Part shown: positions 1-5,117 of the stretch, one piece after another | Layout of the letters: each line of letters opens with the position of its first letter | How positions within the stretch are numbered: position 1 is the first letter of the stretch | Assembly (NCBI GenBank): GCA_946633495.1 | Contig: CAMPAX010000143.1 | Location: 1-6,200, forward strand | DNA: 6,200 nt | Direction of reading: 5' to 3' | DNA from: an uncultured Lachnospiraceae bacterium | GTDB lineage: Bacteria > Bacillota > Clostridia > Lachnospirales > Lachnospiraceae | Translations under genes and position numbers: made by a program | Notes under the pieces: generated by a model | The model's database searches: none | Told to the model about the DNA's origin: nothing | The model's input: the letters and a program-made list of their open reading frames with translations, nothing else

Positions 1-2
1 AC

Positions 3-56
3 AAACCGGATAATAACGAACCGGATAATAGCAAGCCTGAAACAGGTGAAGAATAA
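3..56 (+). CDS. C-terminal tail of an upstream protein (partial, tentative)
   Basis: The frame starting at base 3 is open from the window edge to a TAA at 54-56. It reads as three proline-containing pentapeptides, KPDNN, EPDNS and KPETG, then EE and stop. Three differences between the third unit and the first fall on third codon positions of this frame (AAA/AAG, CCG/CCT, GAT/GAA), as expected if this frame is translated. The competing frame of the downstream synthetase would use four ATA codons in its first ten, which is unlike the rest of that gene. A hydrophilic, acidic, low-complexity tail of this kind often ends surface or secreted proteins, but with only 17 codons no family can be named. 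KPETG is not an LPXTG sorting signal, because no hydrophobic segment follows. The stop lies one base before the ATG at 58. Confidence 0.35.
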   Translation, partial: KPDNNEPDNSKPETGEE

Positions 57-57
57 T

Positions 58-945
58 ATGGAGGAATTCCAGCCCCAGACCATGTTCCTGGTTCCGCTTT
101 TTGTGGAGTTCTTCCACAGGCAGATCTGGGCAGAGATCCGGAAGCGCGGCAAGGAGAAGGCGTTCCGTACACTTATGAAGAGCACAAATGCCATAAGGAA
201 GATCGGTATCGATGTCCGGAAACTGACCTACGATTCCATCCGGAAGGTGTTCGGAGGCAATCTTCAGTATATCATCTGCGGCGGAGCACCGCTGGATCCC
301 ATGTATGTGAAGGAATTCAGAACCTGGGGGATCGAGATCCTGAACGGATACGGAACGACAGAGTGTTCCCCCTGTACGGCAGTAAACCGTCCGTTCCATC
401 ATTTGGATGGTTCCGTGGGACAGATCGTTCCCGGGATCGATGCGCGGGTGACCGATGAGGGGGAAGTGGTTTTCCGCGGGGATCTGGTCATGAAGGGTTA
501 CTACAATGATCCGGAGGCGACGGAGCAGGTTCTGAAGGACGGCTGGTATCATACGGGAGATCTTGGATATGTTACAGACGACGGCTTCATCATGCTGACA
601 GGACGGAAGAAGAATCTGATCATCCTTTCCAACGGAGAGAACATTTCCCCGGAGGAACTGGAGATGGATCTTTCAAGAGATGAAGCGGTGCAGGAAGTTC
701 TGGTCTATGATGAGAAGTCAAAGATCGTGGCGGAGATCTTCCCGGATGAGGCGCATATGGGAGATCAGGCGTATTTCGATGCCTTGATGGATAAGGTAAA
801 TAAGGGACGTCCGCTCTATAAGCAGATCACCCGGATCAAACTCAGGGATGTGGAATTCATTAAGAATGCCAGCATGAAGATCGTGCGTCATAAAAATATC
901 GTTCCGGCAGCAGTAACCCCGGGCAGCACGGATTCCGAGTCGTAG
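58..945 (+). CDS. AMP-binding (acyl-CoA synthetase-like) protein, C-terminal half; N-terminus missing or outside the window
   Basis: This is an adenylate-forming enzyme of the long-chain acyl-CoA synthetase type, which activates a carboxylic acid with ATP and transfers it to CoA or another thiol. Visible core motifs are NGYGTTE (A5, codons near 343-363), GWYHTGDLG (A7), the hinge GRKKN (A8), NGENISPEE, and the A10 region NASMKIVR with the expected catalytic lysine. The P-loop motif (A3, TSGTTG-type) and the whole first half are absent: full-length relatives have roughly 500-600 residues. The frame has no stop back to base 1, and VKNNMEEFQPQTMFLVPLF looks like the interior of such enzymes, so the gene may simply begin outside the window. 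ATG 58 is used here because AGGTGA at 44-49 is a fair Shine-Dalgarno at 8 nt; GTG 46 has none. If 58 is the true start, the product cannot bind ATP normally and is a truncated remnant. Substrate is unknown. The PAP2 gene downstream suggests a lipid context. Confidence 0.85.
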   Translation: MEEFQPQTMFLVPLFVEFFHRQIWAEIRKRGKEKAFRTLMKSTNAIRKIGIDVRKLTYDSIRKVFGGNLQYIICGGAPLDPMYVKEFRTWGIEILNGYGTTECSPCTAVNRPFHHLDGSVGQIVPGIDARVTDEGEVVFRGDLVMKGYYNDPEATEQVLKDGWYHTGDLGYVTDDGFIMLTGRKKNLIILSNGENISPEELEMDLSRDEAVQEVLVYDEKSKIVAEIFPDEAHMGDQAYFDALMDKVNKGRPLYKQITRIKLRDVEFIKNASMKIVRHKNIVPAAVTPGSTDSES

Positions 946-1030
946 GAACTGTCCCTTAATGATCGGCAGCACGGATTCCGAATCTCAGGAACTCTCCCTA
1001 ATGGATCAGGCAGCACGGGTTCCGAATTGA
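922..1030 (+). repeat. Tandem direct repeat, 43-44 bp unit, about 2.5 copies
   Basis: Copies begin at 922, 965 and 1009, each opening with GGCAGCACGG[AG]TTCCGA. The first two continue with a near-identical AGGAACT-TCCCT-AATG-ATC segment; the third diverges after about 20 bp. The first copy contains the TAG stop (943-945) of the synthetase gene, while the second has CAG at the equivalent place. Each copy carries a short dyad (GATTC-C-GAATC in copy 2). The first two units sum to 87 bp, a multiple of three, so copies 1 and 3 are in the same frame. It looks like slippage or unequal recombination in the 3' end of the gene, not a CRISPR or an operator array. Confidence 0.8.
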
Positions 1031-1081
1031 GAGACCAACATTCATTGATCAAAAACAGATCAGACAAAGAAGTTGACATAA

Positions 1082-1762
1082 ATGCAGAAACAGAGTTTAA
1101 TCAGTAATTTCAGGGAAGATTGGGCGTATAAGGATTTCAGCTTCCGAAAGATCACGGAGATACGCTATCGCCATCTCTTTCTTCTGTTGTTCTGGCCGTT
1201 CTATCTTTTCAGTTTTTTCTGGTCCGAACAAATGGCGTGGGATGGTGGATTCACCATAGTAAAATGCGCATTTGACGAGAAGATCCCGTTCTGCGAATAC
1301 ATGATCATTCCCTATGTGATCTGGTTTCCGTTCTGGGTTCTGATGGTACTGTATACCTGCGGATTTGATGTGCCGGTATTCATAAAGCTGATGAAGTACC
1401 TTATGCTCACACTGACCATCTCGCTTTTCATCTACATTATCTGGCCTACGGGACATGATATGTGGCCGAAGGTATTTCCGAGAGACAATTTCTTCACATG
1501 GCTCACGAAACTGATCTATGCGGCGGATCATCCCACAAATGTCTGCCCGTCGGAACATGTATCCACGGCCTTTGGAGTGGTCTTTGCAGCACGTGAGTCA
1601 AAGCGGCTCAGCGGCAGGAAATGGATGATCTTCTTCTGGGGAGAAGCGATCATGGTTGCGGTTTCCGTGGCTTTTATCAAGCAGCATTCCGTGATCGATG
1701 TATTTGCGGCGATTCCGATCATTCTGATCGGTTATTTCTGGGCGTTTCACAGACGCCGGTAA
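1082..1762 (+). CDS. PAP2-family integral membrane phosphatase
   Basis: A 226-residue membrane protein of the PAP2 (lipid phosphatase/haloperoxidase) superfamily, expected to remove phosphate from, or transfer a head group between, membrane lipids. Hydrophobic segments lie near residues 32-47, 72-92, 104-121, 183-199 and 207-222. Active-site motif C2 is CPSEH (155-159, histidine 159) and motif C3 is KQHSVID (200-206, histidine 202 and aspartate 206). WPTGHDMWP (121-129) occupies the place of motif C1. The arginine expected after Ser195 in the classical SR-x5-H-x3-D pattern is Val196, resembling the inositolphosphotransferase-like branch more than classical PgpB enzymes. PSEH replaces the usual PSGH. 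The ribosome binding site is weak (AAAGAAG, 1066-1072). The gene lies 136 bp after the synthetase stop in the same direction with no terminator seen between, so co-transcription is plausible. Substrate cannot be told from sequence. Confidence 0.85.
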   Translation: MQKQSLISNFREDWAYKDFSFRKITEIRYRHLFLLLFWPFYLFSFFWSEQMAWDGGFTIVKCAFDEKIPFCEYMIIPYVIWFPFWVLMVLYTCGFDVPVFIKLMKYLMLTLTISLFIYIIWPTGHDMWPKVFPRDNFFTWLTKLIYAADHPTNVCPSEHVSTAFGVVFAARESKRLSGRKWMIFFWGEAIMVAVSVAFIKQHSVIDVFAAIPIILIGYFWAFHRRR

Positions 1763-1785
1763 CAGTTTAAACGAACACATAAGAG

Positions 1786-1823
1786 GGGGCTGATCACAAT
1801 CATCGCTGTGATCAGCCCCTTTT
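1786..1823 (+). terminator. Rho-independent terminator after the PAP2 gene
   Basis: GGGGCTGATCACA (1786-1798) pairs perfectly over 13 bp with TGTGATCAGCCCC (1807-1819), leaving an 8-nt loop, and TTTT follows on the + strand. It lies 24 bp after the PAP2 stop. On the opposite strand it also follows the convergent AAA+ ATPase gene, 32 bp after its stop, but the U-tract in that direction is poor (CTCTTATG). It may still act partly in both directions. Confidence 0.9.
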
Positions 1824-1850
1824 CATTGAGGATGATTCATCCTGTTCTTC

Positions 1851-3509
1851 TTATTCTTCATCTTTAGGACGTTCCAATGCTGCATGAGTTTCGGATTCGA
1901 TCATATCCTCACGAACAAAGGTCAGAAGATCGTCTTCCGTCATGTTCTCATCCTGTACGATACGTGTTGCCTGACGGTCGATGCAACGCTCGAAATAGTT
2001 ACGAACGAGACGGGCATTTGCAAAGTTCTTGGTCTTGCCATCCACCATACCGCGAAGGTATGCTTCTGCCATAACGGCAGCATTCGGTGTCAGTACATAA
2101 TCCGTCTCCTTGCACATGTATTTGAAGATCTCCATCAGCTCGCCGGCTTCATAATCCGGGAAATGGATGTACTTGTTGAAACGGGAACGAAGACCCGGGT
2201 TGGATTCGATGAATTCAACCATCTCCTTGGTGTAACCTGCAACGATCACGATGAAGTCGTCACGGTCATCCTCCATACGTTTCAGAAGCGTATCTACCGC
2301 CTCCTGACCATAGTCGCCCGACTCCTTGTTGTGGGTCAGGGAGTAAGCCTCGTCGATGAAGAGGATACCGCCGATGGCGCGGTTGATAACCTCGGTGGTC
2401 TTCATGGCAGTACCGCCGGAGAAATGGTCAACCAGTCCGGAACGGTCTACCTCGATGAAGTGTCCGCGGCTTACTACGCCAAGCTGCTTGTAGATCTTTG
2501 CCAGAAGACGTGCCACGGTGGTTTTACCGGTACCGGGGTTCCCCGTGAATACCAGGTGGAAGGACATATCGATCCTCTTTAAACCTTTCATCTCACGGAG
2601 ACGGCGCACCTTGATGATGTTGATCAGATGCATAACATCTTCCTTAACGGAGGAAAGACCTGTCAGCGCCTGCAGCTCCGCGATGAGCTCATCCAACGGC
2701 TTATCCAGTTCTTCGGATTCGTCACTGCCTCTTCGGTTTCCGCCGACACGGTTCTTACCGCGGTGAAGATCCGGACCGTCCTGTTCCTGCTTCTGGAAAT
2801 TCGCGAACTCGGAAATGTCATCCGCGCGTTTCTTCATGATGTTGTAACCGGATACATTGACCGCATTCTTGGATACGAAACGACCGGTCTTGGCATCGAA
2901 GGAGTTGACTCTTCCGATATCGGCATCAGAGGTATTGTTGAAATGCTCACTGCTTCGGTTGGAACCGGAGCGCTCCATTTCCTGCATCTTTGCCTGTGCA
3001 CGGGATGCGGGAACGTTGACGCCGGCTTCCTTCAGTGCATTGTTCAGAACCTCGATATGATCGGCAAGAAGCTTCTTTGTGGTTTCGTGAACCTTGTCAT
3101 AATTCAGGAATCCTTCACCCAGTTTGCGGAAGGAATCAACCACAAATTTGGATTTTGCCACATTTCCCTCGCTGACGCCGGAGTTCGGGTCCAGATCCGC
3201 GCGGATAAAATAAGTCAGGGACTTCGGCGGCTCCTTCAGGTAATCATGATCGCTGCATTTTTCCCGAACGAATTCGGCAAAACGTTCGCCTGTCCGCATA
3301 CGGAGATTGGTCTCGATATACTGGATCTGATCTGCAGTCTCCGGATTGCCGGGCTCATACAGATGTCCGAGAAAAACGATCATGTCGTAGCGAAGCAGAT
3401 CGCGGAGGGGCGTACGGGCATCATCAGGAAAGACATTTCCGTTCTTGTTGACTTCATCCGCGTAAGCGATACACTCTGCGATCGTGTTCTGTAGATTTCG
3501 AATTTGCAT
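1851..3509 (-). CDS. SpoVK/CbbX-type AAA+ ATPase with helical (probably TerB-like) N-terminal domain
   Basis: A 552-residue cytoplasmic protein. Residues about 270-530 form a complete CbbX/SpoVK-type AAA+ module. Walker A is GNPGTGKT (323-330) and Walker B is GILFIDEAYSL (381-391, Asp386 and Glu387). The sensor 1 region is VIVAGYT (421-427), candidate arginine fingers sit in GLRSRFNKY (Arg441, Arg443), and sensor 2 is in NARLVRNYFER (499-508). The segment HFSGGTA (362-368) matches the pore-loop YIGHTA region of CbbX, with Phe replacing Tyr. Such ATPases form hexamers that remodel a partner protein; the partner is unknown here. Residues about 1-160 are helical and resemble TerB-like N-terminal regions of other Firmicute SpoVK-like proteins (tentative). 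Residues about 165-270 are a polar, probably disordered linker rich in Ser, Asn and Arg. The start is supported by GAGAGG 8 nt upstream of ATG. There is no evidence for a role in sporulation or Rubisco activation. Confidence 0.9.
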   Translation of the reverse strand: MQIRNLQNTIAECIAYADEVNKNGNVFPDDARTPLRDLLRYDMIVFLGHLYEPGNPETADQIQYIETNLRMRTGERFAEFVREKCSDHDYLKEPPKSLTYFIRADLDPNSGVSEGNVAKSKFVVDSFRKLGEGFLNYDKVHETTKKLLADHIEVLNNALKEAGVNVPASRAQAKMQEMERSGSNRSSEHFNNTSDADIGRVNSFDAKTGRFVSKNAVNVSGYNIMKKRADDISEFANFQKQEQDGPDLHRGKNRVGGNRRGSDESEELDKPLDELIAELQALTGLSSVKEDVMHLINIIKVRRLREMKGLKRIDMSFHLVFTGNPGTGKTTVARLLAKIYKQLGVVSRGHFIEVDRSGLVDHFSGGTAMKTTEVINRAIGGILFIDEAYSLTHNKESGDYGQEAVDTLLKRMEDDRDDFIVIVAGYTKEMVEFIESNPGLRSRFNKYIHFPDYEAGELMEIFKYMCKETDYVLTPNAAVMAEAYLRGMVDGKTKNFANARLVRNYFERCIDRQATRIVQDENMTEDDLLTFVREDMIESETHAALERPKDEE

Positions 3510-3545
3510 ATCTGTTGCCTCTCTATTATAGTTTTATTGATTCTT

Positions 3546-3570
3546 CTGCTTGTGACCCCCATCACAACAG
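3546..3570 (-). promoter_or_regulatory. CRP-like dyad or 5' mRNA hairpin upstream of the AAA+ gene
   Basis: TTGTGA (3550-3555) and TCACAA (3562-3567) are perfect inverted repeats around a 6-bp centre, the spacing and half-site of a CRP/FNR-family TGTGA-N6-TCACA operator. With one bulged base the symmetry extends to CTG/CAG, so the transcript could also form a 9-bp hairpin with a UGGGGG loop. It sits at about +3 to +27 relative to the start predicted from the promoter at 3579-3607, a repressor-like or 5'-UTR position. A second TATAAT (3525-3530, - strand) has the dyad centred near -41, but its transcript would begin inside the ribosome binding site, so it is less likely to be used. Confidence 0.5.
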
Positions 3571-3578
3571 ACATGGTT

Positions 3579-3607
3579 ATTATAGCATATTTTTTTGATC
3601 CGGTCAC
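3579..3607 (-). promoter_or_regulatory. Sigma-A-type promoter for the AAA+ ATPase gene
   Basis: On the minus strand GTGACC (3602-3607) is followed after 17 bp by TATAAT (3579-3584), preceded by TGC, giving an extended -10. The predicted start is near 3572-3574, about 63 nt before the ATG. It lies in the 125-bp gap after the aquaporin gene, which has no convincing terminator of its own. Confidence 0.65.
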
Positions 3608-3634
3608 CGTTTTTTTTGTGCATTTACACAGATT

Positions 3635-4351
3635 TTATTCCTCGATTTCGGGAACGCCGTCCTCCAGGAATTTGTAGATCACTGCGGCAATGGCTGCGCC
3701 TACGAAGGGACCGACGATGAATACCCATACACAGTTGATGGCGTCGGTGTTTCCGTTCATCGCTGCAACGATGGCAGGACCGAGGCTGCGCGCCGGATTT
3801 ACGGAGGTTCCCGTAAGACCGATGCCGAGGATGTGTACGCCCACCAGGGAAAGACCGATGATGAGACCGCCAAAGGATCCGTGCTTCTGCTTCCCGGAGG
3901 TGACGCCAAGGATCGCAAGCACGAAGATGCAGGTGAGAACGATCTCAACGATCAGACCGGCACCGATGCTGTCATTTACACCGCCGAGACCGTTGGTTCC
4001 GAATCCGCCGGTCTTGTCGGTCACGCCTCCCAGATTGAAGATCAGGGCCAGGCAGGAGCTTCCCGCAAGGGCACCGCAGCACTGGGAAACCAGATATCCG
4101 AAGAAGTCGCGAACCTTCATACCGCCATTCATGAAAACAGCCAGGGAAACCGCCGGGTTGACATGTCCGCCGGAAATATTTCCGACGCTGTAAGCCATGG
4201 CAACGATGGCTAAACCGAAAGCAAAGGCTGTTAGTACGTAACCTCCTCCGCTCTCTGAATCGCAGCCGACCAGCATGGCTGTACCGCAGCCGATGGTTAC
4301 AAGGATAAATGTGCCGATGAACTCGGCGATGTACTTACGTGCGCTCTCCAT
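3635..4351 (-). CDS. Aquaporin, MIP family, water-selective AqpZ-like type
   Basis: A 238-residue inner-membrane channel. It has both half-helix motifs, NPA at 65-67 (SGGHVNPAVSLA) and NPA at 185-187 (GTSVNPARSLGP), and the hydrophobic pattern of six membrane segments plus two re-entrant loops. The aromatic/arginine filter can be placed by distance from the NPA motifs: Phe45, His173, Thr182 and Arg188, equivalent to Phe43, His174, Thr183 and Arg189 of E. coli AqpZ. This narrow filter predicts water selectivity rather than glycerol transport, and no glycerol genes are nearby. A long glycine-rich loop (about 108-130) joins the two halves. The start is fixed by an excellent AAGGAGG site (4358-4364) 6 nt from ATG. 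The AAA+ gene follows on the same strand after 125 bp. The leader carries a promoter, a dyad and a terminator-like hairpin, so expression is probably controlled. Confidence 0.93.
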   Translation of the reverse strand: MESARKYIAEFIGTFILVTIGCGTAMLVGCDSESGGGYVLTAFAFGLAIVAMAYSVGNISGGHVNPAVSLAVFMNGGMKVRDFFGYLVSQCCGALAGSSCLALIFNLGGVTDKTGGFGTNGLGGVNDSIGAGLIVEIVLTCIFVLAILGVTSGKQKHGSFGGLIIGLSLVGVHILGIGLTGTSVNPARSLGPAIVAAMNGNTDAINCVWVFIVGPFVGAAIAAVIYKFLEDGVPEIEE

Positions 4352-4370
4352 AAGGTACCTCCTTTTTTAG

Positions 4371-4404
4371 AAAAATACGCCATTTCATCGTGTGATAAAA
4401 TGGC
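4371..4404 (-). terminator. Terminator-like hairpin in the aquaporin leader (possible attenuator)
   Basis: On the minus strand GCCATTTTATC (4394-4404) pairs with GATGAAATGGC (4379-4389) over 11 bp with one G-U pair and a 4-nt ACAC loop. GTATTTTTCT follows. It lies between the predicted aquaporin promoter and its ribosome binding site, so it could stop transcription before the gene unless antiterminated. The alternative is that it merely blocks transcripts arriving from further upstream. No full antiterminator structure is evident: only a 5-nt UCAUU/GAUGA alternative pairing was found. Confidence 0.55.
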
Positions 4405-4431
4405 AGCCCCAATGATTTTGATTACAGTTTT

Positions 4432-4460
4432 AATGTATCATATCTATGGATGAATCACAA
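4432..4460 (-). promoter_or_regulatory. Predicted aquaporin promoter
   Basis: Minus-strand TTGTGA (4455-4460) is followed after 17 bp by TACATT (4432-4437), preceded by TGA (extended -10). Each hexamer matches consensus at four of six positions. The predicted start near 4425 gives a leader of about 73 nt. The -35 box lies in the centre of the 4442-4469 dyad, consistent with a regulated promoter. Confidence 0.5.
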
Positions 4461-4469
4461 CCCATAGAT
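4442..4469. promoter_or_regulatory. Perfect 8+8 bp dyad overlapping the aquaporin -35 region
   Basis: ATCTATGG (4442-4449) and CCATAGAT (4462-4469) are exact inverted repeats separated by 12 bp. The dyad covers the predicted aquaporin -35 box, a typical operator position. Poor U-tracts on both sides argue against a terminator. The regulator is unknown. Confidence 0.5.
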
Positions 4470-4477
4470 TTATGTAA

Positions 4478-4624
4478 ACATCGGCCGGCTCACGGTTGCG
4501 GGGAGGATTTTATGAATACTACGGACACTGGTCCTGGATCCCCGTACTGCAGGATCAGGTGACGAAGGAGTTCGACCGGGAGGAGATCCATCTTTTTGAA
4601 TGGCTGGCAACGAAACATCTGTAA
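4478..4624 (+). pseudogene. Orphan C-terminal coding fragment, family not recognised
   Basis: After an in-frame TAA (4475-4477) a frame runs to TAA at 4622-4624. From 4502 it encodes 40 residues of convincingly protein-like sequence, beginning GGFYEYYGHWSWIPVL, then LQDQVTKEFDREEIHLF, and ending EWLATKHL. Its aromatic and charged pattern looks like an amphipathic C-terminal helix of a folded protein. There is no ATG in frame, and the only possible start (TTG 4496) has no ribosome binding site, so it is probably the 3' remnant of a deleted gene. A separate GGGAGG (4501-4506) precedes an ATG at 4512 in another frame, but that opens only 16 codons. The roughly 100 bases after the fragment, to 4728, show no gene or strong structure. 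Confidence 0.4.
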
Positions 4625-4728
4625 AAGAGATACCGGAACAAAAAGTATCATTTCCAAAAAGGTTCCTGACAGAAGGACAGCCGGGTTCATGATCCTGAGC
4701 CAGAATCGGAATCGTTCAAAAAATGCGA

Positions 4729-4757
4729 TTTACATATCGGGAGGATGGTGCTATGAT
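4729..4757 (+). promoter_or_regulatory. Promoter of the trp operon leader
   Basis: TTTACA (4729-4734) and TATGAT (4752-4757) are separated by exactly 17 bp, each matching the sigma-A consensus at five of six positions. The predicted start near 4764 is just upstream of the T-box Stem I, giving a leader of about 350 nt before trpE. Confidence 0.75.
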
Positions 4758-4779
4758 ACAGACAATTTGATACTTCAAA

Positions 4780-5073
4780 CCGTTGAAGCGGAGATAACGG
4801 CAATGATGCCTCTACAGAGAGTCCGGGTGGCTGAGAACCGGATGAGATACAAGTTGTCAAATGGACCGCAGAGGGCGCAGTCAAATGCAGCCGGCAGGGA
4901 TGACAGATAGGCGTACCCGGAAGCTGCAGAGTATTCTGCGACGTGAGGCAGGCGTTACATGCCGGGGATATGATAGTATCCCTCAGAGCGTACGGAGAAC
5001 CGTAAATCAAGGTGGCACCGCGGATATCGTAAAGATTATTCGTCCTTGGCAGAGTTTTTACTTTGCCAGGGAC
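4780..5073 (+). promoter_or_regulatory. Tryptophan T-box riboswitch controlling trpE
   Basis: The RNA leader senses the charging state of tRNA-Trp. Stem I shows GCGG (4788-4791) pairing with CCGC (4866-4869), GGCAA (4799-4803) with TTGTC (4854-4858), the AGAGAG bulge, and the apical helix TCCGG/CCGGA (4822-4826/4838-4842). The specifier loop reads AATGGACC, so the codon is TGG (4862-4864), tryptophan. Two further hairpins precede the T-box: GGGATA/TATCCC (4965-4982) and TACGG/CCGTA (4991-5004). The T-box itself is AAGGTGGCACCGCGG (5009-5023). Its TGGC bulge complements the GCCA 3' end expected of tRNA-Trp with discriminator G. CAAGG (5008-5012) can pair with CCTTG (5044-5048), part of the terminator stem, to form the antiterminator. 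Uncharged tRNA-Trp should therefore permit readthrough into trpE. Confidence 0.95.
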
Positions 5074-5084
5074 TTTTCTTTTTT
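5042..5084 (+). terminator. T-box-regulated intrinsic terminator
   Basis: GTCCTTGGCAGAG (5042-5054) pairs with CTTTGCCAGGGAC (5061-5073) over 13 bp with two G-U pairs and a 6-nt loop, followed by TTTTCTTTTTT (5074-5084). The left arm contains the sequence also needed for the antiterminator helix, so the two folds are mutually exclusive. It ends 33 bp before the trpE start. Confidence 0.95.
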
Positions 5085-5117
5085 CCGGAGTCCCTGACAT
5101 TCCGAAAGGAGGCTCAT

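Noticed and set aside
922..1030. Possible CRISPR-like array
   Set aside because: The repeat units are contiguous with no unique spacers, and only about 2.5 imperfect copies exist.
1073..1101. TTGACA-N17-TTTAAT, an almost perfect promoter at the PAP2 start
   Set aside because: Transcription would begin after the ATG at 1082, and the next in-frame ATG (1232) would delete the first membrane segment. Probably chance, although it could make a short internal transcript.
1829..1843. 15-bp palindrome AGGATGA-T-TCATCCT between the ATPase stop and the terminator
   Set aside because: No U-tract and no promoter nearby. At best it forms a small 5-bp hairpin in the 3' UTR, so too little to call a site.
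1884..3494. Long + strand open frames opposite the AAA+ gene (1884-2582 and 2628-3494)
   Set aside because: They are antisense shadows of a gene with complete Walker, sensor and arginine-finger motifs; no motifs or ribosome binding sites of their own.
3601..3634. Terminator after the aquaporin gene
   Set aside because: The only hairpin (TGTGT/GCACA) is 5 bp with a G-U pair and is followed by A residues, not T, in the direction of transcription.
4754..4771. Five-codon ORF MIQTI after GGGAGG, as a leader peptide
   Set aside because: It has no Trp codons, overlaps the -10 box, and its ATG lies upstream of the predicted transcription start. Regulation is by T-box, not translation-coupled attenuation.
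4596..5097. Open frames across the trp promoter and T-box (4596-4910, 4861-5097)
   Set aside because: They cross well-defined RNA structure and show low-quality protein sequence; the structured leader explains this region.
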